From the NCBI GenBank assembly GCA_018263115.1, contig JADFDC010000002.1:62001-126000 (forward strand): 64,000 bases of DNA, given 5' to 3'. This document shows, piece by piece, positions 36,770 to 47,504 of the stretch. The position numbers and the translations under genes are program-made. The notes under the pieces were generated by a model, which did no database searches, was not told where the DNA came from, and was given only the letters and a program-made list of their open reading frames with translations. The stretch comes from Thiobacillus sp. (GTDB lineage Bacteria; Pseudomonadota; Gammaproteobacteria; Burkholderiales; Thiobacillaceae). Position 1 is the first letter of the stretch; every line of letters starts with the position of its first letter.

Positions 36770-37717
36770 TCAGACCTGCGCCCCATCCGCCGTCACGCCT
36801 TCCTTCGGCTTATCGTCGCGGATGAAGTGCTCGCGCTTGACGCCGAGCATGAGCAGCAGGGGGGAAGCGACCAGTACGGAGGAGTAGATGCCAAACATGA
36901 TGCCAATGGTGAGCGCGAGTGCAAAGTTGTGCAGGGCTTCGCCGCCGAAGAACAGCATTGCCAGTACCATAATCTGGGTGGACAGGTGGGTGATGATGGT
37001 GCGGCTCATGGTGGTGGTGATGGCGCTGTCGATGATGTCCGGGATGCTGGTTTTGCGCATCTTGCGGATGTTCTCGCGAATCCGGTCGAACACGACCACC
37101 GATTCGTTTACCGAGTAACCCAGGATCGCCAGCACACCCGCCAGTACGGTCAGCGTGAATTCCCACTGGAAGAAGGCAAACAGCCCCAGGATTATGACAA
37201 TATCGTGCGCGTTGGCGATGATGCCGGCCAGCGCGAAACGCCACTCAAAACGCAATGCCAGATAAATCATGATGCCGACAGCCACGACGAAAAGCGCCAG
37301 CGCGCCGTTGTCATAGAGTTCCTTGCCAACCTGCGGGCCGACAAAGTCGACTTTCTTCAAGATGACACTGGGGGCCTGCGCCTTGAGCGTTGCCATGACT
37401 TTTTCGCTGGTTTGCGCGGCATTAGCCGTTTTGCTGACGGGCAGGCGGATCAGTACATCGCGCGAGGTGCCAAAATTCTGCACCGACACTTCCCTGAAGC
37501 CCGCGCCCTCCAGTGAGGCGCGGATTTTATCCAGATGGGCCGGCTGACTGTAGGTGACTTCCATCACCGTACCGCCAGTGAAATCCACGCCCAGATTCAG
37601 GCCCTTTGCCCACAGCGCCCAGATGGCGAAAAAGAAGGTGGCGAGCGAGATGAAAGTAGTGACTTTCCCGTAACGCATGAACGGGATGACACGGTCAACA
37701 TCGAAAAAGCGGATCAT
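36770..37717 (-). CDS. secF: Protein translocase subunit SecF
   Basis: 315 residues. An N-terminal helix, a periplasmic P4-type domain and then five helices are arranged as in RND-like SecF. The motif GVDFTGGTVMEV follows the first helix. The conserved helix region reads ILGYSVNESVVVFDRIREN. With SecD it uses the proton gradient to pull exported proteins across the inner membrane. It starts nine bases after secD. Confidence 0.96.
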   Translation of the reverse strand: MIRFFDVDRVIPFMRYGKVTTFISLATFFFAIWALWAKGLNLGVDFTGGTVMEVTYSQPAHLDKIRASLEGAGFREVSVQNFGTSRDVLIRLPVSKTANAAQTSEKVMATLKAQAPSVILKKVDFVGPQVGKELYDNGALALFVVAVGIMIYLALRFEWRFALAGIIANAHDIVIILGLFAFFQWEFTLTVLAGVLAILGYSVNESVVVFDRIRENIRKMRKTSIPDIIDSAITTTMSRTIITHLSTQIMVLAMLFFGGEALHNFALALTIGIMFGIYSSVLVASPLLLMLGVKREHFIRDDKPKEGVTADGAQV

Positions 37718-37726
37718 GTATTGTCC

Positions 37727-39541
37727 TCAGATCGAAACGTTGGCCAGCCGCGGCTTACGGCCGTAGGTCAGGTTGACCATGGCACGCGAAACCGTCACCG
37801 CGCTGAACATGGAAGTCAGGATGCCCAGGCACAACACAACCGCAAAACCGCGTACCGGGCCGGAACCCAGCCAGAACAAGGCAATACCGGCAATCAGCGT
37901 GGTCAGGTTGGAGTCAAGAATCGTGCCCCAGGCGCGGTCGTAACCCGCATGTATCGCTGCCTGTGGTGAGGCGCCATTGCGGAGTTCTTCCCGGATGCGT
38001 TCATTGATGAGCACGTTGGCGTCGATCGCCATGCCTAATGTGAGGGCAATAGCGGCCATACCGGGCAGTGTCAGCGTGGCCTGCAGCATGGACAGCAGCG
38101 CAATCAGGAAGAAGCCGTTGATGGCGAGCGCCAGCGATGAAAACAGGCCGAACACGCGATAATAGAAAACCATGAATACGACAACGGCGATGAAGCCCCA
38201 GATGTTGGAGTGGAAGCCCTTGTCGATGTTTTCCTTGCCCATGCTGGGACCGACCGTGCGTTCCTCAATGATCGTCATCGGCGCGGCCAGCGCGCCCGCG
38301 CGCAGCAGCAATGCCACATCGGAGGCTTCCTGAGGCGATTCCATGCCGGTGATCTGCACGCGTCCGCCGCCGATTTCCTCCTGGATTGTTGGCGCGGTGA
38401 TGATTTCAGTCTGTTTGCGCTCGATCAGCAGAATGGCCATCCGCCGACCGACGTTCTCGCGCGTCACTTCCTTGAATATGCGGGCGCCCTTGCCGTCAAG
38501 ATTGATATGGACAGCAGGGCGATTGCTCTGGCTGTCAAAGCCGGGCGTGGCGTCGGTGATGGAGTCGCCGGTCAGCACCACATCCTTCTTCACCAGCACC
38601 GGGAAACCATCGCGGCTTTGATAAATCTCATCACCAAATGGCACCTGTCCAGCCGCTGCAGCGTTGATGTCGCCTTCCTCGTCCACCAGCCTGATTTCCA
38701 GCGTGGCGGTGCGGCCCAGGATGTCCTTGGCCTTGGCGGTGTCCTGCACGCCGGGCAGTTGCACGACAACGCGGTCGATTCCCTGTTGCTGGATTACCGG
38801 TTCGGCCACGCCAAGTTCATTTACCCGGTTGCTAAGCGTCTGGATATTCTGCTTGACTGCAAATTCCTGAATCTGTTTTTCAGCCTGTGGCTTGAGGGTT
38901 GCCGTGATGGTGAAATCTTCCGCGCCATCTTCCGCGGCAAGATTCAGGTCGGTGAATGCATTGCCGATTTTTTCCATGGCGGCATCGCGCTGGTCGCGCG
39001 TGGAAAACTTGGCAACGACGGTATTGCCTTCGCGTGAAATGCGCAAATAGCGGATTTTTTCGCTGCGCAGTTCCGAGCGGATGTCGCCCTGATAGCGTAT
39101 GGCAGCCTTTTCCAGCGCGGCCTTCATATCTACTTCCAGCAGGAAATGGACGCCGCCACGCAAATCGAGGCCCAAGTACATCGGCAAGGCACGAATGGCG
39201 GTCAGCCAATGTGGCGAAGCCGACAGGAGATTGAGCGCGACGGTATTGCTGTTGCCCAATGCCGACTGAAGCGCGTCCTTGGCCTTGATCTGGTCATCGG
39301 TTGTGCTGAAGCGGATTTTGATGCTATTGCCATCGATGAAGGCGCTACCGGATTTCAGGCCGCTGTTTTCCAACGCGACCTCAGCCTGCTTCAACAAGGC
39401 GTCATCTGCCCTGGTTGTGGATTTAAGCGGGGAAACCTGCACAGCGGGCACCTCGCCAAAGAAATTCGGCAGGGTGTAGAGAAAAGCCACCACCAGCGTG
39501 ATGCCGATGAGGATATATTTCCAGAGCGGGAAGCGGTTCAT
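37727..39541 (-). CDS. secD: Protein translocase subunit SecD
   Basis: 604 residues, six helices with a large P1 periplasmic domain after the first. Landmarks are LGLDLRGGVHFLLEVD, the VVQLPGV motif, and the GMAIDANVLINERIREEL helix that carries the proton-path Asp. It is in the operon queA-tgt-yajC-secD-secF, the common arrangement in proteobacteria. Confidence 0.97.
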   Translation of the reverse strand: MNRFPLWKYILIGITLVVAFLYTLPNFFGEVPAVQVSPLKSTTRADDALLKQAEVALENSGLKSGSAFIDGNSIKIRFSTTDDQIKAKDALQSALGNSNTVALNLLSASPHWLTAIRALPMYLGLDLRGGVHFLLEVDMKAALEKAAIRYQGDIRSELRSEKIRYLRISREGNTVVAKFSTRDQRDAAMEKIGNAFTDLNLAAEDGAEDFTITATLKPQAEKQIQEFAVKQNIQTLSNRVNELGVAEPVIQQQGIDRVVVQLPGVQDTAKAKDILGRTATLEIRLVDEEGDINAAAAGQVPFGDEIYQSRDGFPVLVKKDVVLTGDSITDATPGFDSQSNRPAVHINLDGKGARIFKEVTRENVGRRMAILLIERKQTEIITAPTIQEEIGGGRVQITGMESPQEASDVALLLRAGALAAPMTIIEERTVGPSMGKENIDKGFHSNIWGFIAVVVFMVFYYRVFGLFSSLALAINGFFLIALLSMLQATLTLPGMAAIALTLGMAIDANVLINERIREELRNGASPQAAIHAGYDRAWGTILDSNLTTLIAGIALFWLGSGPVRGFAVVLCLGILTSMFSAVTVSRAMVNLTYGRKPRLANVSI

Positions 39542-39610
39542 TATTCAGCCGAGAGTGAAGAGTTGAGAGTCGAGAGTGGCAAGCCACAAATGCGGCTTGC
39601 ATACCCGCTC

Positions 39611-39931
39611 TTACATTCCTTTGATGGTTCCTTTGGGCAACAGTGTTTGCACGGCGGACTTTTGCACGTGGGTTGTAACGCCATCGGCGATTTCGAGGGA
39701 CACATATTGTTCGCCGACCTTGACGATCTTGCCGACCTGTCCGCTGGCGGTGACGACTTCATCACCCTTTTGCAGGGCTTCGAGCATTTTCTTCTGCTCC
39801 TTGGCGCGCTTCATTTGCGGGCGGATGAGCATGAAATAAAACAGCACGAAAATAATGATGAGCGGCAGCATGCTCATCAGCGGGTCGGGTTGCTGGGCGG
39901 CGGCAGGCGCGGCGTGCGCGACGGAAATCAT
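39611..39931 (-). CDS. yajC: YajC, accessory translocase subunit
   Basis: 106 residues from ATG 39931, fixed by GAGGAG at 39937-39942. One transmembrane helix (LPLIIIFVLFYFMLIRPQMKR) is followed by a cytoplasmic domain with GDEVVTASGQVGKI. It associates with SecDF. Between it and secD lie 69 bases without features. Confidence 0.95.
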   Translation of the reverse strand: MISVAHAAPAAAQQPDPLMSMLPLIIIFVLFYFMLIRPQMKRAKEQKKMLEALQKGDEVVTASGQVGKIVKVGEQYVSLEIADGVTTHVQKSAVQTLLPKGTIKGM

Positions 39932-39962
39932 CGGGTTCTCCTCATAAAACATGTCAATTTTA

Positions 39963-42082
<2,120 letters not shown>

Positions 42083-42131
42083 GGAGGGGGCGCTGGCAAG
42101 GCCAAAAACCCAGCATTATAAGACTCACGCC

Positions 42132-42160
42132 TTGCCCGGCCTTTCGCCTTGGGTGATAAT
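42132..42160 (+). promoter_or_regulatory. Promoter of tRNA-Leu(CAA)
   Basis: TTGCCC (42132-42137), a 17-base spacer and GATAAT (42155-42160). The bases just after the -10 box (CCGCGCC) are a GC-rich discriminator, as found in stringently controlled stable-RNA promoters. The tRNA starts 19 bases downstream. Confidence 0.6.
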
Positions 42161-42178
42161 CCGCGCCTCCACTCCATT

Positions 42179-42265
42179 GCCGGGATGGCGGAATCGGTAG
42201 ACGCAGCGGATTCAAAATCCGCCGGTGGTGACACTGTGGGGGTTCGAGTCCCCCTCCCGGCACCA
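42179..42265 (+). tRNA. tRNA-Leu (anticodon CAA)
   Basis: 87 bases including the encoded CCA. The acceptor arms GCCGGGA and TCCCGGC pair fully. The anticodon loop TTCAAAA gives anticodon CAA, reading UUG. There is a long variable arm, as expected for a class II tRNA, and a TTCGAGT T-loop. It stands alone, divergent from queA. Confidence 0.95.
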
Positions 42266-42583
42266 GGTGTTTCAATTGTCTGGATCCATAATTTGGATCA
42301 AGGCTAAATCGATAACAATCACTAGGGATGGTGGGTAGGCCTCGTCTACTCACTAAAATCATTGCAATGAATGTTAGTTTTTAACAACTTCTGTTGTTTG
42401 ATTTCCACATTGTAAATATCTGGGCGGTAGTAGAAGAGGTATTTTCGAATATACTTATGAAAAATTACTGTCGCTGTCTATTCGATTGGCTTGAAATGCG
42501 TTTTCGGGGGTTCTAAAGGAGACCGGGAAATCTGCCAGGTAGACAGTAAAAAACCGATTTAGCAATGTTTATGGAGAACTATC
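42266..42583 (+). other. Intergenic leader region before the repeat/OmpA-domain gene
   Basis: 318 bases with no convincing gene. It is AT-rich, with short dyads (AATTTGGATC near the tRNA end, AACAACTTCTGTTG around 42383). An 18-codon ORF begins near 42457 and ends at a TAA before AAGGAGACC, which looks fortuitous. The last part, TTTATGGAGAACTATC, holds GGAG as ribosome binding site of the next gene. The promoter of that gene must be here but I cannot pin it. Confidence 0.5.
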
Positions 42584-44014
42584 ATGCAACGCTCGCGCCT
42601 TAGTTTCGCTCTGGCCGCCGCCCTGGCTGCCGCTCCCCTGATGGCAGCACAGCCTGCCGTACCTGTGCAGTCCTACCCTGTCGCCCAACCTGGCGCGCCG
42701 ATCCAGTTGCCCTTGCCGGTTATTCCGGGCTTGACCGTTCCTGCGGGCGGTAGCGGGCAACCTGTTCTGCTGCCGTTTCCGATGCCTGCCACAACTCCGC
42801 AAGCGCAGAATGCGCAAAAGTGGCTGGAGCGCATGGGGGACTTTACCCAGAACGCTTCAGCTTTCAAGGATCCCAAGACCTTTACCCAGTGGTACGGCGC
42901 AATGACGGATCCGTCCATGGTGGGTGCTTCCATGGACATGATGATGGAGCCGGGAAGCTGGATTCGCATGATGCAAAGCATGATGCAGCCCGCAGCGCTT
43001 CAGAATTACATAGGATTTCTGGACCCCAACGTATCCGCACGCTGGGTTGGCGGTCTGATGGACCCGGGTTTCTATCTGCAGAATACCTGGTCTACCGTTG
43101 ATCCGGCCAAGATGGTGCGCTGGATGATGTTGCCCATGGACCCCAAGTTCATGCAGGCCAGCATCAACATGATGAACCCCAATACTTACATGAAGTGGAT
43201 GATGGCGCCGATGGACCCGCGCGTATGGGGCCTGATGTTCGCGCCGATGAATCCGCAGCTTTATGGCAGCATGGCGGGCGCGCTGGTTAACCCGGCTGGC
43301 ATGGGCGAATCCTGGGAAACCTTCATGAAACCGAAATATCCCGTGGTTTCGCTGATGCCGCCGGCAGGTGTGAACGTGCCGATCAACGTGCTGGATCCCT
43401 CAACCTACGGAAACATGTTGGGCATGGTAGCGGGCTTCCTGCCTGCCGGTACCCAGCAGATGTTTAGCGGACTGGTTCCTGGCGGTACTCCGGCTGCAGG
43501 CGGCAGTGGCGCCCAGATGCCCGGCCTTCCTTTCTTTGGCCCGAATCCTTATATCCAGCCAGGCCAGGCACAGGCTGCGGCCCCGACCCTTGCACAAGCC
43601 GCAGCTGTTCCGGCTTTCCAACCAGGTGTGGCAACCAAAGTGGCACTGGGTGGTGACACCCTGTTCAAGTCCGGCAAATCTTCCATCAAGGACCTGACGG
43701 CGGAAGGCAAGGCCAAGCTGGATGAACTGGCTGGCAAGATCAAGGCTGCTGGCAAGGTCGACACCATTCGCGTCATCGGACACGCCGACAAGACCGGCAA
43801 GGCTTCATCCAACATGAAGCTGTCCCAGAAGCGTGCTGCCGCTGTGGCCAGCTATCTAAAAGCCCAAGGCGTCAAGGCTGGCAAGATCATCACTGCTGGC
43901 AAGGGTGATACCGAGCAGGTTGTACAGTGTGACGCCAAACTGCCCAAGGCTGAACTGATTGCCTGCCACGGTCCCAACCGCCGCGTGGAAGTGGAAGTGA
44001 CGGTTGCCAAGTAA
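42584..44014 (+). CDS. Exported Met-rich tandem-repeat protein with C-terminal OmpA domain
   Basis: 476 residues. A signal peptide (about 1-22) is followed by a Pro-rich stretch (25-75). Residues 96-250 consist of twelve consecutive repeats of 12 or 13 residues, each beginning Asp/Asn/Glu/Gln-Pro (Pro at 97, 110, 123, 136, 148, 161, 174, 187, 199, 212, 224, 237, 250) and ending in Met or another hydrophobic residue, with Trp/Tyr/Met in the middle. Another Leu-Asp-Pro unit is near 272. After a Gly/Ala/Pro linker, residues about 355-476 form an OmpA-like peptidoglycan-binding domain (DTLFKSGKSSIKD; VIGHADKTG; RRVEVEV). The protein probably sits in the periplasm or outer membrane and is anchored to peptidoglycan. 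The repeat part is not a family I recognise. Confidence 0.85.
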   Translation: MQRSRLSFALAAALAAAPLMAAQPAVPVQSYPVAQPGAPIQLPLPVIPGLTVPAGGSGQPVLLPFPMPATTPQAQNAQKWLERMGDFTQNASAFKDPKTFTQWYGAMTDPSMVGASMDMMMEPGSWIRMMQSMMQPAALQNYIGFLDPNVSARWVGGLMDPGFYLQNTWSTVDPAKMVRWMMLPMDPKFMQASINMMNPNTYMKWMMAPMDPRVWGLMFAPMNPQLYGSMAGALVNPAGMGESWETFMKPKYPVVSLMPPAGVNVPINVLDPSTYGNMLGMVAGFLPAGTQQMFSGLVPGGTPAAGGSGAQMPGLPFFGPNPYIQPGQAQAAAPTLAQAAAVPAFQPGVATKVALGGDTLFKSGKSSIKDLTAEGKAKLDELAGKIKAAGKVDTIRVIGHADKTGKASSNMKLSQKRAAAVASYLKAQGVKAGKIITAGKGDTEQVVQCDAKLPKAELIACHGPNRRVEVEVTVAK

Positions 44015-44028
44015 CCATCGGTTTCAAA

Positions 44029-44081
44029 GACCCCCCACAAGGGGGTCATGAAAAAACAAAACGCCCCAACCGGGGCGTTTT
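44029..44081. terminator. Two hairpins between the OmpA-domain gene and panD
   Basis: GACCCCC/GGGGGTC (44029-44047) is a plain stem-loop. AAAACGCCCC and GGGGCGTTTT (44058-44081) form a ten-pair stem with A and T runs on both sides, a bidirectional terminator for the convergent genes. Confidence 0.85.
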
Positions 44082-44101
44082 GCATTTCAGTCGACAGGAG
44101 A

Positions 44102-44482
44102 TCAGGCAGCCTGTACCGGTATGGATTTCCGACTTCCCTGAATACGATTGTCGGCGTCCAGGTAAACCAGATTCGGCGCGTATCGTGCAAGTTCCAGTTC
44201 GCTGTAATTGGCATAAGTGGCGATGATGACGATATCGCCGGGCGCGGCCTTGTGCGCGGCGGCGCCATTCACCGAAATGATGCCCGAGCCTCGTTCCGCG
44301 CGAATGGCGTAGGTGGTGAAACGCTCACCATTGCTGACGTTGTAAATCTGGATCTGCTCGTATTCATGGATATCCGCCGCGTCAAGCAGGTCCTCATCAA
44401 TCGCGCAGGAACCTTCGTAATGCAGTTCCGAATGCGTGACGTGGGCGCGGTGAAGCTTGGATTTGAGCATGGTTCGGGTCAT
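44102..44482 (-). CDS. panD: Aspartate 1-decarboxylase proenzyme
   Basis: 126 residues from ATG 44482, preceded by GAGG; GTG 44488 is in frame but unlikely. It makes beta-alanine for pantothenate. The self-cleavage site that generates the pyruvoyl group is Gly-Ser in HYEGSCAID (Ser about residue 25). [10 protein letters not shown] at the start and [14 protein letters not shown] are typical. It is separated from panC-panB by 191 bases containing a dispersed repeat. Confidence 0.95.
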   Translation of the reverse strand: MTRTMLKSKLHRAHVTHSELHYEGSCAIDEDLLDAADIHEYEQIQIYNVSNGERFTTYAIRAERGSGIISVNGAAAHKAAPGDIVIIATYANYSELELARYAPNLVYLDADNRIQGSRKSIPVQAA

Positions 44483-44514
44483 ACGCACCTCAATAAATTT
44501 ACTGCGCGGGCGTG

Positions 44515-44640
44515 ATCCGGCCGCATCCGGTGCTCGGAATGCTCATGTATGTCCATATACACTCCGCTTCCTGCGCTCCGGGTGCGCCCGGCTGACACCC
44601 GCTCGCTACAATTTCTTGGGGTGCGTATAGCACCTCCGCC
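44515..44640 (-). repeat. Dispersed structured repeat upstream of panD, copy A
   Basis: The core at 44542-44572 reads on the minus strand AGGAAGCGGAGTGTAT, six bases, ATACATGAG, with GAGCACCG nearby (about 44528-44536). GTGTAT and ATACAT can pair. The same core occurs upstream of ilvE at 61081-61109. It looks like a member of a repeated intergenic RNA or DNA family of betaproteobacteria, lying in the 5' region of panD. Confidence 0.5.
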
Positions 44641-44673
44641 AATCTATGAGCCTGAATTATAAGGGAAAGCCGA

Positions 44674-45519
44674 TTATTTCGCCGCAGCCTTGATGGCAGG
44701 GACTTCGACATTGTCGATCAGACGGGTGTTCCCAAGGTGGGCGGCACCCAGTATCACAAAAGCAGAACCTTCATTGATGGCTGGGGCCAGATCTGGCCGC
44801 CGGATGCTGACATAGTCGACTTTCCAGTTGTGCTGATACAGCGTTCCCAGCGCCTGCGTTTCCAGTTCCTCGAAATCAGTTCGTCCAGAAGACAGCGCAT
44901 CGGCGATCTGTTTCAGGCAGTGATACAGCCGGGGTGCTTCCTTGCGTTCCAGCGTCGACAGATAGCCGTTGCGCGATGACAGAGCCAGGCCATCTTCCGC
45001 CCGGGTTGTTTCTCCGGCAAGTATCTCGATGGGCAGGTTCATCTGTGCGGTCATGCCGCGAATCAGTGCAAGTTGCTGGTAATCCTTTTTGCCGAATGCT
45101 GCGATCGCGGGTTGCACCATATTGAACAACTTCAGCACCACCGTCAGCATGCCGCGAAAATGACCGGGCCGGTACTGACCGCACAATTCATTTGCCAGCT
45201 CGGGCGGCTCGACAAAATAGGCCTGGGGTTGCGGATACATGTCCTCTACCGAAGGCGCGAACACCGCATGACATCCTGCTGCTTTCAGTTGCTCGCAATC
45301 CTGCTCGAAGGTCCGTGGATAGCGCTCGAAATCCTCGCCCGCGCCAAATTGAAGCGGGTTGACGAATATGCTGGCAATCACCGGCAAACCGGTCAGGCGG
45401 GCCTTGTCTACCAGCGAAACATGTCCGGCATGCAGGTTGCCCATGGTCGGCACGAATGCGCAGCGGGCGTGTGCTGCTTTCCATACTGCGAGTTCGCGGG
45501 GTGAATTCAGGGTGTCCAT
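44674..45519 (-). CDS. panC: Pantothenate synthetase
   Basis: 281 residues. It joins pantoate and beta-alanine with ATP. Motifs: VPTMGNLHAGHVSLV with the HxGH nucleotide signature, FVNPLQFGAGEDFERYPRT and FGKKDYQQL. Its start abuts the panB stop (shared base at 45519), so panB-panC are coupled. panD lies beyond, probably as a separate unit. Confidence 0.96.
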   Translation of the reverse strand: MDTLNSPRELAVWKAAHARCAFVPTMGNLHAGHVSLVDKARLTGLPVIASIFVNPLQFGAGEDFERYPRTFEQDCEQLKAAGCHAVFAPSVEDMYPQPQAYFVEPPELANELCGQYRPGHFRGMLTVVLKLFNMVQPAIAAFGKKDYQQLALIRGMTAQMNLPIEILAGETTRAEDGLALSSRNGYLSTLERKEAPRLYHCLKQIADALSSGRTDFEELETQALGTLYQHNWKVDYVSIRRPDLAPAINEGSAFVILGAAHLGNTRLIDNVEVPAIKAAAK

Positions 45520-46322
45520 CAGAAGCTGTGTTCAGCGCCAGGAAAAACGCCGGACTTGACCGCCTGAACATAAGCCGTCAATGCGCCCGATATGCTGTCT
45601 GCGCCTTGCATGAAGTTTTTCGAGAATTTGGGCGGATGCGGGTAAAGCCCCAGCACGTCATATAGTACCAGCACCTGTCCCGAGCAATCCGGCCCGGCGC
45701 CGATGCCGATGGTGGGGATGGACAGCGTTTGTGTCACTTCGCCAGCCAGTTTGGCGGGTATCGCTTCCAGCACTACCAGGCCGGCACCCGCTTGTTCCAT
45801 GGCGCGCGCATCGGCCTTTAATTGATCGGCAGCCACATTGTCGCGGCCCTGCACCCTGTAACCCCCCAGTTGATTGACTGACTGCGGCAACAGGCCAAGA
45901 TGCGCGCAAACGGGAATGCCGCGGCTGACGAGGAAGCGCACCGTTTCCACCATCACCGCGCCGCCTTCAAGCTTGACCATGTGCGCGCCTGCCGCCATCA
46001 GTTTTGCGGCCGAGGCGAATGCCTGTTCGGGGCTTTGCTGATAGGTGGCGAATGGCAGGTCGGCGACGATGAAAGCGCGCTTTGTTCCACGCGATACGCA
46101 GCGCGTGTGATAACTCATTTCCGACAGCCTGACCGGCAGGGTGGAGGCTTGGCCTTGCACCACCATGCCCAGCGAGTCGCCGACGAGAATCACATCGAGG
46201 CCCGCATCATCCATCAGCCGGGCAAACCCTGCGTCATAGCCGGTGAGCACGGCGATCTTTTCGCCATGTTCGCGCATGGCCTTCAGGGTGGAGAGCGTGA
46301 CGGGTTTGAGGCTGTCCATCAT
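45519..46322 (-). CDS. panB: 3-methyl-2-oxobutanoate hydroxymethyltransferase
   Basis: 267 residues. It makes ketopantoate from 2-oxoisovalerate and methylene-THF. Typical stretches are [30 protein letters not shown] (with the Mg-binding Asp), VKLEGG and [15 protein letters not shown]. The start ATGATG overlaps the stop of the deoxynucleoside-kinase gene. Confidence 0.96.
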   Translation of the reverse strand: MMDSLKPVTLSTLKAMREHGEKIAVLTGYDAGFARLMDDAGLDVILVGDSLGMVVQGQASTLPVRLSEMSYHTRCVSRGTKRAFIVADLPFATYQQSPEQAFASAAKLMAAGAHMVKLEGGAVMVETVRFLVSRGIPVCAHLGLLPQSVNQLGGYRVQGRDNVAADQLKADARAMEQAGAGLVVLEAIPAKLAGEVTQTLSIPTIGIGAGPDCSGQVLVLYDVLGLYPHPPKFSKNFMQGADSISGALTAYVQAVKSGVFPGAEHSF

Positions 46323-46963
46323 GCCGCTCTTGAGAAAAACTCGCGTGTTCCGCGCATCTTGGCCATGCGTTCCAGCAGCAACTCGAAATCGGCAGCACTC
46401 TTGACGAAGTTGAGATTGTCGCTGTTGACCATGAGCACGGGCGCAGCGTCGTAGTGATGAAAAAACTCGCTGTAGGTGGCGGCGAGGCGGTCGAGATAAT
46501 CCGCGCTCATGCCCTGCTCGTAATCAATGCCGCGCCGCTTGACGCGCGATCTCAGCTTGTCCACCGGCGCCTGCAAATAGATGACCAGATCCGGCACGGG
46601 CGACTGCAAGGCAAGGTCGTCATAAACCTTGCGATACAAATCGTATTCATCGTCATCCAGATTGAGTCTCGCAAACAGCCGGTCCTTGTCGAGCAGGAAA
46701 TCCGACACAATGCTGTGCCGGAACAGATCGCCCTGAGCGAGCTGACTCACCTGTCTGGCACGGTCAAACAGGAAATGCAGTTGGGTAGCGAGCGCGTAGC
46801 GTTTGGGGTCCTGATAAAAGCGGGGCAGGAAAGGATTGTCAGCGGCGTTCTCAAGCAACAGCTCGGCCTGCAAATGAGCCGCAAGTTTTTTTGTCAGGCT
46901 GGTTTTGCCGACCCCGATGGGGCCTTCAACGACTATATAGCGATAGCGCGCGAGCGGCGTCAT
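46319..46963 (-). CDS. Deoxynucleoside kinase-family protein
   Basis: 214 residues from ATG 46963, chosen because GGAG lies seven bases upstream and the P-loop [11 protein letters not shown] then falls at its normal place near residue 12; the open frame extends 34 codons further upstream into folK. The lid-like segment [11 protein letters not shown] and the [12 protein letters not shown] region match dNK-type kinases. This family phosphorylates deoxynucleosides. It is commonly placed between folK and panB in betaproteobacteria. Confidence 0.88.
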   Translation of the reverse strand: MTPLARYRYIVVEGPIGVGKTSLTKKLAAHLQAELLLENAADNPFLPRFYQDPKRYALATQLHFLFDRARQVSQLAQGDLFRHSIVSDFLLDKDRLFARLNLDDDEYDLYRKVYDDLALQSPVPDLVIYLQAPVDKLRSRVKRRGIDYEQGMSADYLDRLAATYSEFFHHYDAAPVLMVNSDNLNFVKSAADFELLLERMAKMRGTREFFSRAA

Positions 46964-46991
46964 ACGCTCGCTCCAGAATAAATCGGCGGCA

Positions 46992-47504
46992 TCAGACCAG
47001 CCCTCCGGCCGCGCGAGGCGCAGGTTCCTGCATCCGGTGCACGCCCTGCGATGCGCACAGACCAAGCAGCATGTCGATACGGCCGCTGCCTGGGATCGAC
47101 AGCGCCGGCGCGAGTTCCAGCAGGGGCATCAGCACGAAGGCACGCTCATGCATGCGGGGGTGCGGCAGGGTCAGTCCTTCTTCGTGGAAGTGTGCGTTGC
47201 CATACAGCAGCAGATCGAGATCGAGCGTGCGTGGGGCGTTGCGAAAACTGCGATTGCGGCCGTGATGATGTTCGATATCAAGCAATGCGGCGAGTAGCGA
47301 GCGAGGCGAGAGCCGGGTTTCGATCTCCACTGCCGCATTGATGAAATCCGGCTGATTTGCATAACCAACTGGCGCCGAAACATACATCGAGGAACGCGCT
47401 ACCAGCCGGCTTTCCGGCAGCTTGGCCAGTTCGTCCATGGCCAGAATCACCTGGGCGGCAGGATCGTCGAGATTGGCGCCCAGGCCAATGTAGGCGGTAA
47501 TCAT
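46992..47504 (-). CDS. folK: 2-amino-4-hydroxy-6-hydroxymethyldihydropteridine pyrophosphokinase
   Basis: 170 residues. It transfers pyrophosphate from ATP to the pterin precursor of folate. Motifs: AYIGLGANLDDP at the start, VGYANQPDFINAAVEIET and RTLDLDLLLYGN with the Mg-binding aspartates. It overlaps the end of pcnB by four bases. Confidence 0.95.
   Translation of the reverse strand: MITAYIGLGANLDDPAAQVILAMDELAKLPESRLVARSSMYVSAPVGYANQPDFINAAVEIETRLSPRSLLAALLDIEHHHGRNRSFRNAPRTLDLDLLLYGNAHFHEEGLTLPHPRMHERAFVLMPLLELAPALSIPGSGRIDMLLGLCASQGVHRMQEPAPRAAGGLV

Noticed and set aside
42457-42513. An 18-codon leader peptide before the OmpA-domain gene
   Set aside because: No ribosome binding site, no regulatory codon run and no following terminator-type hairpin.
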